The notes below the pieces were generated by a model. That model saw only the letters and a list, made by a program, of their open reading frames with translations, did not search any database and was not told where the DNA came from. The translations under genes were made by a program, and so were the position numbers. Positions 27,634 to 37,052 of a DNA stretch of 64,000 bases are shown one piece after another; within the stretch, counting starts at the first letter, position 1; every line of letters starts with the position of its first letter. The stretch is from Flagellimonas beolgyonensis (GTDB lineage: Bacteria > Bacteroidota > Bacteroidia > Flavobacteriales > Flavobacteriaceae). The DNA is taken from assembly GCF_003992615.1 (NCBI RefSeq), contig NZ_RZMY01000001.1, positions 33,928-97,927 on the forward strand. Direction: 5' to 3'.

Positions 27634-30258
27634 TTATTTCAAACTGGCCAAACTCTTTTCCAAGGTCTCGATTTTGGCTTCGGCATCGGCCACTTTTTTG
27701 CGTTCCATGGCCACTACCTGTTCCGGGGCATTGTTCACAAAACGTTCGTTGCTCAATTTCTTTTGCACCGAGTTTAAAAATCCCTTCGTATAGTTGAGTT
27801 CTTCCTCAATTTTTTTGATTTCGGCTTCCACATCGATAGCATCACCCATCGGAATGAAATATTCGTTGCTCTTTACCCTAAAACTCAATGCCCCATCCAT
27901 ACCGCTATCCACGGCTTCAAATTTGGAGAGATTGGTCAATTTTTGAATGATGGCATCCATTTGACTATTTACGCCTTCAGCGTTCAGCATGAACAATTCC
28001 AATGCATCCTTTTGGGGGATGTTCTTTTCTTTTCTAATGGTTCGAACACCGGATATGACCTCAGCCGCAAATTCAAAATCGGCGATTAAAGCCGTATTAA
28101 CAGCATCAGCTTTTGGCCATTTCGATATGATCAGTGCATCTTCAGGGGTACGTTCTGCGATATGCTGCCACACCTCTTCTGTCAAAAATGGCATAAAAGG
28201 GTGAAGTAGTTTTAAGTTTTCCCCAAAAAGATGGATCACCTCATCGAAGGTCTTTTGGTCTATCGGCTGTTGATAGGCTGGTTTTACAATCTCCAACAAC
28301 CAAGAGCAGAAATCGTCCCACACCAATTTGTAGGTGGCCATCAGGGCATCCGAAATTCGGTATTTCGAAAAATGGTCCTCGATTTCCACCAAGGTCTGGT
28401 TGAATTTGGCCTTGTACCACTCCAATCCAATTTTGGCCGCTTCGGGCTGGGGCAATGCTGCCGTTTCCCATCCTTTTACCAATCGGAAGGCATTCCAAAC
28501 TTTATTGGCAAAGTTGGCGCCTTGCTGACATAGGGATTCGTCAAACAACAAATCGTTCCCGGCAGCGGAACTCAACATCAATCCCACACGTACGCCATCT
28601 GCCCCAAAATCCTCAATCAATTTGAGCGCATCGGGAGAGTTACCCAAGGATTTAGACATTTTTCGACGTTGCTTATCACGCACCAATCCGGTCAGGTATA
28701 CATTTTCAAAAGGTCTTTTTCCCCGGTACTCATAACCTGCCATAATCATACGGGCCACCCAAAAGAAAAGGATGTCAGGCCCAGTTACCAGGTCGCTTGT
28801 TGGGTAATAATAATTTACCTGTTCATTTTCTGGCTCCAAAATACCCCCAAACACACTAATGGGCCACAACCAAGAGGAGAACCACGTATCCAATACGTCC
28901 GGATCCTGTCGTAGATCGGATTGTTGGATTTTTGGGTTTTTGGCCTGTGCCAATTTCAAGGCTTCTTCCGGGGTTTCGGCCACTACAAAATCCTCTTTCC
29001 CATCTCCATAATAGTAGGCAGGTATCTGTTGTCCCCACCATAATTGTCGGGAAATGTTCCAATCCCGAATGTTTTCCATCCAATGGCGATAGGTGTTATC
29101 AAACTTTGAAGGGTACAATTTTACGTCCCCGGTTTTCAAGACGGCATCCAAAGCCGGTTTGGCCATATCTTCCATTTTAAGGAACCACTGGTCCGAAAGT
29201 CGCGGTTCGATAACGGCCTTGGTCCGTTCGGAAGTACCTACTTTGTTCAGGTGCTGTTCGGTTTTCACCAAAAAGCCTTTTTCCTCCAACTCCTTAACTA
29301 TTTCCTTTCGTACCACAAAGCGATCCTTGCCTTCGTAATGCATCCCGAAGGAATTCAAAGTGGCATTCTCGTTAAAAATATCGATGACCTCAAGATTGTG
29401 TTTTTCCCCAAGATTTTTGTCGTTTTCATCGTGGGCCGGGGTCACTTTTAAACATCCGGTACCAAATTCAATGTCCACATATTCGTCCTCGATAATGGGA
29501 ATCACCCGCCCGCAAATGGGAACAATGGCTTTTTTGCCCCTTAAATGACGATACCGATCATCATTGGGGTTGATACAGATGGCCGTATCGCCTAAAATGG
29601 TTTCGGGTCGCGTTGTTGCAATGGTCACCTTTTCATCGGAGCCTTCAACAGCATAAGATAAATAATACAGATTGCCCTGCCGTTCTTCGTAAATCACTTC
29701 TTCATCGGAGAGTGTGGTCTTAGCCTCTGGGTCCCAGTTTACCATACGATAACCCCGGTAGATGAGTCCTTTGTTATAAAGGTCCACAAACACCCTGATC
29801 ACCGAAGCGGACATATCGTCGTCCATTGTAAATTTGGTTCGGTTCCAATCGCAGGAACAGCCCAATTTTTTCAATTGTTGCAGAATAACACCCCCATATT
29901 CATTGGTCCAATCCCAGGCATGCTTCAAGAACTCGTCACGGGACAAGTCGGCCTTATTTATGCCTTCTTCCTTCAGTTTTGCCACCACTTTTGCTTCCGT
30001 TGCTATGGAAGCATGGTCCATTCCGGGTACCCAACAGGCATTTTTTCCCAAAAGTCTTGCCCTGCGGATCAATACATCCTGCAGGGTGTTGTTGAGCATA
30101 TGGCCCATGTGCAGTACCCCGGTTACGTTTGGCGGGGGAATCACTATGGTGTAGGGCTCTCTTTCATCTGGTTGGGAACTGAAATAATTATGCTCGGTCC
30201 AGTACGAATACCAGCGCTCCTCCACCCTTTTGGGCTCATATTTTGATGGAATTTCCAT
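27634..30258 (-). CDS. valS: Valyl-tRNA synthetase
   Basis: An 874-residue class I synthetase charging tRNA-Val. The HIGH motif is [15 protein letters not shown] near residue 40 and the KMSKS motif is [11 protein letters not shown]. The editing domain includes [15 protein letters not shown]. The C-terminal coiled-coil arm of ValRS is present (ending in a Leu/Lys-rich helix). It is monocistronic, with a terminator 25 nt downstream, and the divergent DUF1573 gene starts 199 bp upstream. Confidence 0.98.
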   Translation of the reverse strand: MEIPSKYEPKRVEERWYSYWTEHNYFSSQPDEREPYTIVIPPPNVTGVLHMGHMLNNTLQDVLIRRARLLGKNACWVPGMDHASIATEAKVVAKLKEEGINKADLSRDEFLKHAWDWTNEYGGVILQQLKKLGCSCDWNRTKFTMDDDMSASVIRVFVDLYNKGLIYRGYRMVNWDPEAKTTLSDEEVIYEERQGNLYYLSYAVEGSDEKVTIATTRPETILGDTAICINPNDDRYRHLRGKKAIVPICGRVIPIIEDEYVDIEFGTGCLKVTPAHDENDKNLGEKHNLEVIDIFNENATLNSFGMHYEGKDRFVVRKEIVKELEEKGFLVKTEQHLNKVGTSERTKAVIEPRLSDQWFLKMEDMAKPALDAVLKTGDVKLYPSKFDNTYRHWMENIRDWNISRQLWWGQQIPAYYYGDGKEDFVVAETPEEALKLAQAKNPKIQQSDLRQDPDVLDTWFSSWLWPISVFGGILEPENEQVNYYYPTSDLVTGPDILFFWVARMIMAGYEYRGKRPFENVYLTGLVRDKQRRKMSKSLGNSPDALKLIEDFGADGVRVGLMLSSAAGNDLLFDESLCQQGANFANKVWNAFRLVKGWETAALPQPEAAKIGLEWYKAKFNQTLVEIEDHFSKYRISDALMATYKLVWDDFCSWLLEIVKPAYQQPIDQKTFDEVIHLFGENLKLLHPFMPFLTEEVWQHIAERTPEDALIISKWPKADAVNTALIADFEFAAEVISGVRTIRKEKNIPQKDALELFMLNAEGVNSQMDAIIQKLTNLSKFEAVDSGMDGALSFRVKSNEYFIPMGDAIDVEAEIKKIEEELNYTKGFLNSVQKKLSNERFVNNAPEQVVAMERKKVADAEAKIETLEKSLASLK

Positions 30259-30428
30259 TTTTTCGGTACAGTTTTTGTTAAATATGGACTTGGATTGGAT
30301 TTTTGAAGGGGAAGCGAACTGTTAATTTTAAGCTATTCTTCGGAAAGAGGCCAATCCAGAAATACGAAACAAAAATAAGTAACGTTATTACATAACAAAA
30401 GAATTTTGGATGCAGGTATGAAAACATC

Positions 30429-30436
30429 TACATTTG
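30429..30436 (+). promoter_or_regulatory. -7 promoter box of the DUF1573 gene
   Basis: TACATTTG, a full TAnnTTTG match, ending 21 nt before the chosen ATG. A TTG inside this box opens the frame further, but translation from within a -7 box is unlikely. Confidence 0.6.
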
Positions 30437-30457
30437 AAATTCACCCAAAAACCAAAA

Positions 30458-30847
30458 ATGATGAAAAAAACTGTACTCATGCTGTTTGTAGGGCTTGTTT
30501 CCCTAGGGATTTATGCGCAAGATGCTACGGCGAAAATCGAATTTAAGAGTGAGACCATTGACTATGGTGAAATTGACAAAGGTAGTGATGGTGTACGTGT
30601 ATTTGAATTTACCAACACCGGAAATGCACCGTTGGTAATCAGTGCGGTGAGATCGAGCTGTGGCTGTACCATTCCCAAAAAGCCGGAAGAGCCCATTATG
30701 CCCGGTGAAACAGGAAAAATTGAAGTAAAATACGATACCAATAGGGTTGGACCCATCAGAAAGGCCATTACGGTGACCTCCAATGCTGATGTTCCCACCA
30801 AGGTGTTGAAAATAAAAGGCACGGTCAAAGGACCAGGAGCCAAATAA
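30458..30847 (+). CDS. Exported DUF1573 protein
   Basis: A 129-residue secreted protein: signal peptide to about residue 20 (MMKKTVLMLFVGLVSLGIYA followed by QD), then a single immunoglobulin-like DUF1573 domain with the hallmark SSCGCTIPKKPEEPIMPGET. The two cysteines lie two residues apart. It is widespread in Bacteroidetes and its role is unknown, though the fold is similar to pilus chaperone-type beta sandwiches. The start at 30458 rather than the upstream TTG is chosen from the promoter position; ATG at 30461 is equally possible. It ends at a strong terminator. Confidence 0.88.
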   Translation: MMKKTVLMLFVGLVSLGIYAQDATAKIEFKSETIDYGEIDKGSDGVRVFEFTNTGNAPLVISAVRSSCGCTIPKKPEEPIMPGETGKIEVKYDTNRVGPIRKAITVTSNADVPTKVLKIKGTVKGPGAK

Positions 30848-30870
30848 GTTAAAAGAAAATTATAAATGGA

Positions 30871-30898
30871 CCCCGGAGCGAAAGTTTCGGGGTTTTTT
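30871..30898 (+). terminator. Terminator with GNRA tetraloop
   Basis: A 9-pair stem with two G-U wobbles closed by a GAAA loop (CCCCGGAGC-GAAA-GTTTCGGGG), then six T. It ends the DUF1573 transcript; the convergent protease gene stops 2 nt beyond. Confidence 0.9.
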
Positions 30899-30899
30899 A

Positions 30900-32240
30900 T
30901 TAGTCGTCATCGAAGACTTTTTTGAGCACAAAGGAGAAGAGCAAATCCTTGTTATAGCGTTCGATAAGCACCCTAATGCGCCTTCCTTCCTTCTCGTTCA
31001 ACATTTTAAGGATTTCTTGAAGCTTGTATTGGTGGACCCTTTTGCCGTTCACGGCCAGGATAACATCCCCCTCGCGAAGGCCAGCTTCGGCAGCTGGACT
31101 CCCTGCACGAATTCCGGACACAATGATTTCAGGTACAAGACTCAGCCTTGTTTTGTTTTCCAATAAAATCTGCACATTGCCAAAAGAGGATTCTTCTTCT
31201 TTGATCAATCCATTGCTATCAGAGATTCGTTCCGCAATATATCGGAGGCCATTGTGCTGAAGCTCAATACCTGCCAAGTTATATTGAAAAGGATCCTTGA
31301 AATAGCCGTTCTTTTTCAGTGTCAATTTTCCATTTGGGTAATCGAAAATCATGTTGAACCGCTTCAACACCTCACCACCCACACTGCCATTACGATCGCC
31401 GAAACTTTCTATGTCCCCAAAGGATTCGCGATATGGAAAGGCCACCTTGGCTTCCTTCAATTCAAAATCACCTATGCGAATACCCCCAATTTTGGAACGT
31501 TTTCCAAAAATATCGCCACTTAGGCCCCTGCCCAAATGATCTTCGTAGTTCTTTTCGGGTATATCCAACCCTTTCTCCGGTTGATGAAATAGCCACAAGG
31601 CATCACTGCTGCCGGTATCGACCAATAATTTTACGGGTATGTTTGCTGTATCACGCATAAGTACGGTTCCAGTCAAATAGGCCTTTCGCTCCTCAACGGT
31701 CAAAGGAATGGTCTGCATGCCTTTTCGGTTTTTATACTTGTACAATTCCGGATTATGCAGTTTCAAGGTTTTGGATGCATAATTCACCTCAACCACAAAA
31801 TCACGGAATAGATCATATCCCATAATGCCATGGACAGGTATGCCCAAAGAGGTAGACAGATTGATGTCCCGATCCAACACTACATAAAGATCTTGCGCAT
31901 AATTGTATGCCTTGCCCAATTTGAACACATTGCCTTTTGAACTCAAAGCCTTCATGGGTTCACCATCGCCCAATCCCCTGATCGTGATTTCGGTCACATT
32001 GTTTATTGGTACAGAATCGGAATCGGACAGGTTGAACAATATAGGCTTACTTACCCCAGAATCCAGAATAAAGGTCAATTCTGTTCCATTGATCTCCACG
32101 GGAATAATCACCAAGTTGTTGATAAGTTCAAACTTGAGCTTTTCAACCTTTTCACCCTTGGGCAAATCGTATCCTTGTGCCTTAATGAACAAGGGCACAA
32201 ATAATAGAAGCGCAATAATTAACAATTTTTTCCTCAACAT
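30900..32240 (-). CDS. Exported retropepsin-like aspartic protease with PDZ domain
   Basis: A 446-residue protein with a signal peptide (MLRKKLLIIALLLFVPLFIK then AQ). Two half-protease units follow: the first has FILDSGVSKP (DSG), the second LLVDTGSSDALWLF (DTGSS), so the chain may form an internal pseudo-dimer. A PDZ domain with AAEAGLREGDVILAVNGK ends the protein. Start at 32240 is chosen for the signal peptide; the open frame extends 19 codons further. It is likely periplasmic and processes or is tethered to other proteins. It converges on the DUF1573 terminator. Confidence 0.85.
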   Translation of the reverse strand: MLRKKLLIIALLLFVPLFIKAQGYDLPKGEKVEKLKFELINNLVIIPVEINGTELTFILDSGVSKPILFNLSDSDSVPINNVTEITIRGLGDGEPMKALSSKGNVFKLGKAYNYAQDLYVVLDRDINLSTSLGIPVHGIMGYDLFRDFVVEVNYASKTLKLHNPELYKYKNRKGMQTIPLTVEERKAYLTGTVLMRDTANIPVKLLVDTGSSDALWLFHQPEKGLDIPEKNYEDHLGRGLSGDIFGKRSKIGGIRIGDFELKEAKVAFPYRESFGDIESFGDRNGSVGGEVLKRFNMIFDYPNGKLTLKKNGYFKDPFQYNLAGIELQHNGLRYIAERISDSNGLIKEEESSFGNVQILLENKTRLSLVPEIIVSGIRAGSPAAEAGLREGDVILAVNGKRVHQYKLQEILKMLNEKEGRRIRVLIERYNKDLLFSFVLKKVFDDD

Positions 32241-32387
32241 GCTTACTACCAAAAGGTTGTTTTTATTAAATATACAAATTAAACACAATGGTCTCATTTA
32301 ATTTAACATTTCCATAAGCCATCAAATAAACCTGTTTTATGTTGTTTTCGATTCTTGGTTTCACCATTTTTGCGTAAAATTTTGAAC

Positions 32388-33581
32388 ATGCCAAGTATCT
32401 CAGAAAAAGGAAGGCATATGCCCGCTTCCCCCATTCGTAAATTGGTCCCCTACGCAGAGGCAGCCAAAAAGAAGGGAACCCATGTTATACACTTGAATAT
32501 TGGCCAACCGGACATCAAAACCCCAAAAGTGGCTTTGGATGCCGTTCGCAACCACAACATTGAGGTTTTGGCCTATAGTATGACCGAAGGTTCGGAGACC
32601 TATCGGGAAAAAATTGCCGCCTATTATGCCAAAAAGGATATCCATGTTGCTGCCCAGGACATTATAGTCACCACCGGTGGGTCGGAGGCCCTTTCCTTTG
32701 CCATGGGCACCATTATGGATGCCGAGGATGAAATCATCATTCCAGAGCCTTTTTACGCCAATTATAATGGATTTGCTACAGCTGCCGGGGTAAAAGTGGT
32801 TCCTATCGTCTCAAAAATCGAGGATAATTTCGCGCTTCCACCTATTGCGTCGTTTGAAAAATTGATCGGCCCCAAAACCAAGGCCATTCTTATATGCAAT
32901 CCAGGTAATCCCACGGGGTATTTGTACAGTAAGGAAGAAATAAAGCAATTGGCCGAATTGGTCAAAAAACATGACCTGTTCCTAATTGCGGATGAGGTGT
33001 ACCGTGAATTTACCTATGAAGGAAAACAACATTATTCCATTTTACAGTTGGAAGGTTTGGAAAACCATGCCATAGTTGTGGATTCGGTATCCAAAAGATA
33101 CAGTATGTGCGGAGCTCGAATCGGCTGCCTGGTTTCCAAGAACAGAGATGTGATACAGACAGCGCTCAAATTTGCACAAGCACGATTGTCCCCACCCACT
33201 TTTGCCCAGATTGCCAGTGAGGCGGCTTTGGATACTCCCCAGGTATATTTTGATGAAGTTATTGAAGAATATGCATCCCGAAGGAATTTGCTGATCTCGG
33301 AATTGAAAAAGTTGGACGGGGTTAAGGTTGCCATACCACAAGGAGCATTTTATTGTGTTGTGGAACTGCCGGTGGAAGATGCCGATGACTTCGCCCAATG
33401 GCTTTTGGAAAGCTTTTCGTTCGATGGGAGCACCGTTATGGTCGCACCAGCAGCGGGTTTTTATGCTACCCCCGGACTTGGTAAAAACCAGATCAGAATT
33501 GCGTATGTGCTCGAAAAAGAGCAACTTGTTAAAGCCGTCCAGATATTGGGCAAGGCACTAACCAAGTACAACAGTCTTTGA
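32388..33581 (+). CDS. PLP aminotransferase, class I/II
   Basis: A 397-residue aspartate-aminotransferase-fold enzyme. GQPDIKTP near the N-terminus, ICNPGNPTG, and the PLP lysine in DSVSKRYSMCGARIG are the family motifs. It transfers amino groups between an amino acid and a 2-oxo acid; the substrate is not readable. The start at 32388 (MPSISEKGRHMPASPIRKL) is chosen since the open frame begins 11 codons earlier in an unlikely stretch. The stop overlaps the TTG start of murB (TTGA), coupling the two. Confidence 0.92.
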   Translation: MPSISEKGRHMPASPIRKLVPYAEAAKKKGTHVIHLNIGQPDIKTPKVALDAVRNHNIEVLAYSMTEGSETYREKIAAYYAKKDIHVAAQDIIVTTGGSEALSFAMGTIMDAEDEIIIPEPFYANYNGFATAAGVKVVPIVSKIEDNFALPPIASFEKLIGPKTKAILICNPGNPTGYLYSKEEIKQLAELVKKHDLFLIADEVYREFTYEGKQHYSILQLEGLENHAIVVDSVSKRYSMCGARIGCLVSKNRDVIQTALKFAQARLSPPTFAQIASEAALDTPQVYFDEVIEEYASRRNLLISELKKLDGVKVAIPQGAFYCVVELPVEDADDFAQWLLESFSFDGSTVMVAPAAGFYATPGLGKNQIRIAYVLEKEQLVKAVQILGKALTKYNSL

Positions 33582-34594
33582 ATATTGTAGAGAACATATC
33601 ATTAAAGGACTACAACACCTTTGGAATTGACGCCAAAGCCCGATTCTTTGTAGAAATTACCGGATTGGCACAATTGCAAAAGGTACTCGAACTGAAGGCC
33701 TATCCCAAAAAGTTTATCATCAGCGGGGGAAGCAACATGTTGCTCACAACAGATATTGATGCGTTGGTAATGCACATCAACCTTAAAGGAATCAGTGTTG
33801 TGGAAGAAAGCGAGGATGCGGTGGAAATCAAGGCAATGGCCGGCGAAAACTGGCATGAATTTGTCATGTGGTCCCTGGAACAAGGTTATGGGGGTTTGGA
33901 AAACCTCTCCCTAATTCCGGGAAATATTGGCACGGCCCCCATCCAGAACATTGGTGCATACGGTGTGGAACTCAAAGATGTTTTTGTGAGCTGCGCTGCC
34001 ATGGATGTGGAAACCGGGGAACTGGTCAGTTTTGATAAGGATACCTGTAATTTTGGTTATCGTGATTCCATTTTCAAGAACGAAGCGAAGGATAAATACA
34101 TCATCACCTCCGTAAACCTTCGGCTCACCAAGAACAACCATATGCTGCATACCGGATATGGTGCCATTGAGGAGGAGCTCAAGAAAAATGAGATAATTTA
34201 CCCTACAATTCGGGACATTTCCAATGCTGTGATCGCCATTCGAAAAAGCAAGCTCCCCGATCCAAAGGAATTGGGAAACAGCGGTAGTTTTTTTAAAAAT
34301 CCCATCATCTCAAAAAAAGCGTTTGACAAATTCATCAAAGCCAATCCCACGGCTCCTTTTTATGAAGTGGATGCCAAAAACTATAAGATTCCGGCCGGCT
34401 GGTTGATTGAGCAATGTGGGTTCAAAGGAAAACGATTCGGTGATGCCGGCGTGCATGAAAAACAGGCATTGGTATTGGTCAATTATGGCAGTGCTACGGG
34501 AAAGGAAATACTGGATTTGGCTGTCAAAATTAAGGAAGAAGTACGCAATAGGTTCGGTATCAAGATAAAAGCCGAAGTGAACATCATAAAATAA
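33578..34594 (+). CDS. murB: UDP-N-acetylenolpyruvoylglucosamine reductase
   Basis: A 338-residue MurB, which reduces the enolpyruvyl group to lactyl in peptidoglycan precursor synthesis, using FAD and NADPH. FAD-binding blocks are IISGGSNMLL and GNIGTAPIQNIGAYG; the substrate side is GNSGSFFKNP and the C-terminal FGIKIKAEVNI is typical of the longer type I enzyme. The start is a TTG overlapping the aminotransferase stop. Why an aminotransferase and murB are coupled is not evident. Confidence 0.96.
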   Translation: MNIVENISLKDYNTFGIDAKARFFVEITGLAQLQKVLELKAYPKKFIISGGSNMLLTTDIDALVMHINLKGISVVEESEDAVEIKAMAGENWHEFVMWSLEQGYGGLENLSLIPGNIGTAPIQNIGAYGVELKDVFVSCAAMDVETGELVSFDKDTCNFGYRDSIFKNEAKDKYIITSVNLRLTKNNHMLHTGYGAIEEELKKNEIIYPTIRDISNAVIAIRKSKLPDPKELGNSGSFFKNPIISKKAFDKFIKANPTAPFYEVDAKNYKIPAGWLIEQCGFKGKRFGDAGVHEKQALVLVNYGSATGKEILDLAVKIKEEVRNRFGIKIKAEVNIIK

Positions 34595-34624
34595 CCCCCG
34601 CACTTTTAACAGAAACGGGGGTTA
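34592..34624 (+). terminator. Hairpin after murB
   Basis: A perfect 9-bp stem (TAACCCCCG against CGGGGGTTA) with a 15-nt loop, beginning in the murB stop codon. There is no long T-run after it, so it may act as a 3' stabilising hairpin rather than a strong terminator. Confidence 0.55.
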
Positions 34625-34697
34625 TACCAAACCAAACTAACCAAACTTATGTATATCGATGGGACCAAAACTGGCCCTTAATTTCTTTTTAAAGGTT

Positions 34698-34721
34698 AGA
34701 CACATTATGCATTTTGTGTCT
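34698..34721. promoter_or_regulatory. Inverted repeat in front of the ECF sigma gene
   Basis: AGACACA (34698-34704) and TGTGTCT (34715-34721), 7-bp perfect arms with a 10-nt spacer. It ends exactly where the -7 box TAGCTTTG begins, so it fills the promoter spacer. A candidate operator for a dimeric regulator. Confidence 0.45.
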
Positions 34722-34729
34722 TAGCTTTG
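34722..34729 (+). promoter_or_regulatory. -7 promoter box of the sigma/anti-sigma operon
   Basis: TAGCTTTG, a full TAnnTTTG match, 64 nt before the sigma factor ATG, so the leader would be about 60 nt. Confidence 0.6.
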
Positions 34730-34793
34730 TTCTATATACGATATAAATCCTATTTTAGATTTTTGTCCCAAACTTTTTTTCAATGCAGCTTAA

Positions 34794-35360
34794 ATGAGCA
34801 CACTAATCGAGCGACATATTGTTTCACTCCTGGCCGAAAAGGACGACAAGGCCATTTCCCTATTGTATGAAAACTACGGGGATACGCTCTATGGTGTGGC
34901 CTATAAAGTGGTGAAGGATGAAGATCTGGCACAGGACGTTCTGCAGGAAAGTTTTATCAAAATCTGGAAAAAAGCAGACTCGTATGATGCCTCCAAGGCC
35001 AAACTTTTTACCTGGCTATTTCGCATAACCAGAAATACCGCCATCGATAAATTGAGGAGTTTGAGCAATAAAGCGGACAAAGAAGTCCAAATCGATGTTT
35101 CCAACGTATATAAGGTTGGAGTGGAGGGCATTAGCCCCGAACATCTGGACATCCAAGAAAACCTTGACAAACTGGAGGAAAAGTATAGAGTTGTGTTGGA
35201 AGCCTTGTTTTTTGAAGGGATGACACAACAGGAAGCAAGCGAAGAACTGGATATTCCGTTGGGCACCATAAAATCGAGATTGAAGATTGGTCTCAGGGAA
35301 CTTGGAAAGATTTACGGCACAACAATGGCCTTACTCCTATTGCTAAATTTACTGCCATGA
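34794..35360 (+). CDS. ECF RNA polymerase sigma factor
   Basis: A 188-residue sigma-70-type ECF factor. Region 2 covers ALLYENYGD-like residues through AQDVLQESFIKIWKKADSY and LFTWLFRITRNTAIDKLRS; region 4 covers EGMTQQEASEELDIPLGTI and SRLKIGLREL. The C-terminus is odd: it ends in the hydrophobic stretch TTMALLLLLNLLP. The stop overlaps the anti-sigma start by 4 nt. It should direct a stress or envelope regulon together with the anti-sigma factor. Confidence 0.92.
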   Translation: MSTLIERHIVSLLAEKDDKAISLLYENYGDTLYGVAYKVVKDEDLAQDVLQESFIKIWKKADSYDASKAKLFTWLFRITRNTAIDKLRSLSNKADKEVQIDVSNVYKVGVEGISPEHLDIQENLDKLEEKYRVVLEALFFEGMTQQEASEELDIPLGTIKSRLKIGLRELGKIYGTTMALLLLLNLLP

Positions 35361-36115
35361 AAGAAAAAGTAAAAATATTTTTGGAATCCGACCTACTGGA
35401 AAAATACCTGTTGGATGATACCACCAAGGAAGAAGCCCAACAAGTGGAACGCTACATAGCCATGTACCCAGAGGTACGGGAAAACTATGATATGCTCCAA
35501 AAAAACTTGGAAACCTTCGCCAGAATGTATGCCAAGACCACACCGGAGGGCTTAAAGGAAATCATAATGAACAGCGCCAAAAAAGAGCGTATGGTCAGCA
35601 AAAGGGTTTTCCGCTATGCCATTGCTGCCAGTGTGGCCATTATGGTATTTGCAGGTTCCTCTTTCTTCTTCTGGAGCCAAAACAAGAGCCTACAGGAGGA
35701 AAATACCCTGGTTACCAACAAAATCAAATACTTGGAGGACAACATGAAGGACCAATTGGCCGATATGAGAAACCAATTTATCGTTCTTAACAACCCCGCC
35801 ACCAAAAAATTGGAAGTAAAGGGTAAAAGGGAAGGCAAGGAACTCAAGGCCATTGCCTACATCAACCCTGTAAAGAAACTCTCCTACATCAATGTGAGCA
35901 ATGTGCCGGAACTGCCCGAAAACAAATGCTTCCAAATGTGGGCCGAAGTCAATGGGGAATTGGTAAACTTGGGTGTTATCAAACAATTTGATGAGAAGGA
36001 CAAACTTTTGGCCCTACCCTATGCCGATAATGCCGTGGGCTACATCACCATTGAACCCGAAGGAGGCAACACAGCACCCTCTGTGGATAATATTGTGGCC
36101 GATATCAAATTTTAG
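35357..36115 (+). CDS. Membrane anti-sigma factor (RskA-like)
   Basis: A 252-residue protein: a cytoplasmic N-terminal part (LLDDTTKEEAQQVERYI) without the HxxxCxxC zinc motif, one membrane segment at about residues 85-106 (AIAASVAIMVFAGSSFFFW), a coiled-coil-like stretch, and an outer RskA-type domain with IAYINPVKKLSYINV and GYITIEPEGG. It is made coupled to the sigma factor (4-nt overlap), which it would hold until an envelope signal triggers cleavage. The signal is unknown. Confidence 0.88.
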   Translation: MKEKVKIFLESDLLEKYLLDDTTKEEAQQVERYIAMYPEVRENYDMLQKNLETFARMYAKTTPEGLKEIIMNSAKKERMVSKRVFRYAIAASVAIMVFAGSSFFFWSQNKSLQEENTLVTNKIKYLEDNMKDQLADMRNQFIVLNNPATKKLEVKGKREGKELKAIAYINPVKKLSYINVSNVPELPENKCFQMWAEVNGELVNLGVIKQFDEKDKLLALPYADNAVGYITIEPEGGNTAPSVDNIVADIKF

Positions 36116-36168
36116 GCAACGACCCTAAAGTATCCTTAAAGACACTCCTGCTTTCAATAGGTATTTTG

Positions 36169-36176
36169 TACCTTTG
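36169..36176 (+). promoter_or_regulatory. -7 promoter box of the small membrane-protein gene
   Basis: TACCTTTG, a full TAnnTTTG match, ending 15 nt before the ATG at 36192. Confidence 0.55.
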
Positions 36177-36191
36177 TGCAAAAGTTGGATC

Positions 36192-36401
36192 ATGAAGTTA
36201 GTATTGTTGACCATAGGTCTTTTGGCATTGGCGTTTGCCGGAATAGCCATAAAAATATGGGGGAAAAAAGACGGAAAATTTGCAGGCACCTGCGCCAGTC
36301 AAAGTCCATTTTTGAACAAGGACGGAGAAGCATGTGGTTTCTGTGGCAAGTTGCCAGATGAACAAGAGTGCAAAAAAGATTCCGTTCCCGAACTACGCTA
36401 A
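36192..36401 (+). CDS. Small single-span membrane protein with Cys-rich tail
   Basis: A 69-residue protein with an N-terminal membrane segment (KLVLLTIGLLALAFAGIAI) and a periplasmic or cytoplasmic tail with four cysteines (GTCASQSPF, EACGFCGKLP, QECKKDS). The CGFCG pair may bind metal or form disulphides. It recurs in flavobacteria as an uncharacterised membrane or secreted protein. The ATG at 36192 is chosen from the promoter; the frame opens slightly earlier. The second sigma factor starts 29 nt later. Confidence 0.78.
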   Translation: MKLVLLTIGLLALAFAGIAIKIWGKKDGKFAGTCASQSPFLNKDGEACGFCGKLPDEQECKKDSVPELR

Positions 36402-36430
36402 GTCTGGCTCCTGTTAGCTAAACCGTTTTT

Positions 36431-36991
36431 TTGGAGAAAACCGATAATTCCATAAAAGAAATCATTCAAAGGGCAAAAGAAGGAAACCAAATTGCCTTTA
36501 GTACCTTGTTGGATACTTTTTGGAACGATGTTTATGGGTTCCAATTGCTCCGCACCAAAAACGAGAACGACGCCGAGGACATCACCATCCGCACCTTTTC
36601 CAGGGCTTTTGATAAAATCAACTCCTATGACGAGACCTACGAGTTCAAGACCTGGCTGATTACCATTTCTAAAAATTTGCATGTTGATCTTATCCGTAAG
36701 CGAAAAAAGAGCATGCTCAGCGAACTGGACCCCAGGGGCGACGAAGCAAAAAGGGTACTGGACGAAACCCCGACCGTAGAAGATCAACTGATCACCGAAC
36801 AAAATCTGGCAAACCTGCTCCGGGACATCAAAAAATTGAAGCCCCATTACCAAAAGGTCATCAACCTAAGATATTTTCACGAGATGAGCTATGCCGACAT
36901 CGCCAAGGAACTGGATGAACCGGTGAACAATATCAAAGTAAAACTATTGCGGGCCAAAAAATTGCTGGCCGAAATCATCAAAAAAAAGTAG
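36431..36991 (+). CDS. RNA polymerase sigma factor, sigma-70 family
   Basis: A 186-residue ECF-type sigma factor. Region 2: AEDITIRTFSRAFDKINSYD and FKTWLITISKNLHVDLIRK; region 4: VINLRYFHEMSYADIAKELD and VNNIKVKLLRAKKLL. The start is a TTG (MEKTDNSIKEI), 29 nt after the small membrane protein. No anti-sigma factor is adjacent downstream; the small membrane protein upstream might serve as one, which is speculation. Confidence 0.9.
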   Translation: MEKTDNSIKEIIQRAKEGNQIAFSTLLDTFWNDVYGFQLLRTKNENDAEDITIRTFSRAFDKINSYDETYEFKTWLITISKNLHVDLIRKRKKSMLSELDPRGDEAKRVLDETPTVEDQLITEQNLANLLRDIKKLKPHYQKVINLRYFHEMSYADIAKELDEPVNNIKVKLLRAKKLLAEIIKKK

Positions 36992-37026
36992 CCCCTTCCA
37001 CAACGCTACTTTCCTACCCAGTTTCG

Positions 37027-37034
37027 TATCTTTG
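37027..37034 (+). promoter_or_regulatory. -7 promoter box of lipA
   Basis: TATCTTTG, a full TAnnTTTG match, ending 18 nt before the lipA ATG. Confidence 0.65.
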
Positions 37035-37052
37035 TAAACCAAAATTCATTGT

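Noticed and set aside
30434..30457. TTG start of the DUF1573 gene
   Set aside because: The TTG lies within the TACATTTG promoter box, so it would not be in the mRNA.
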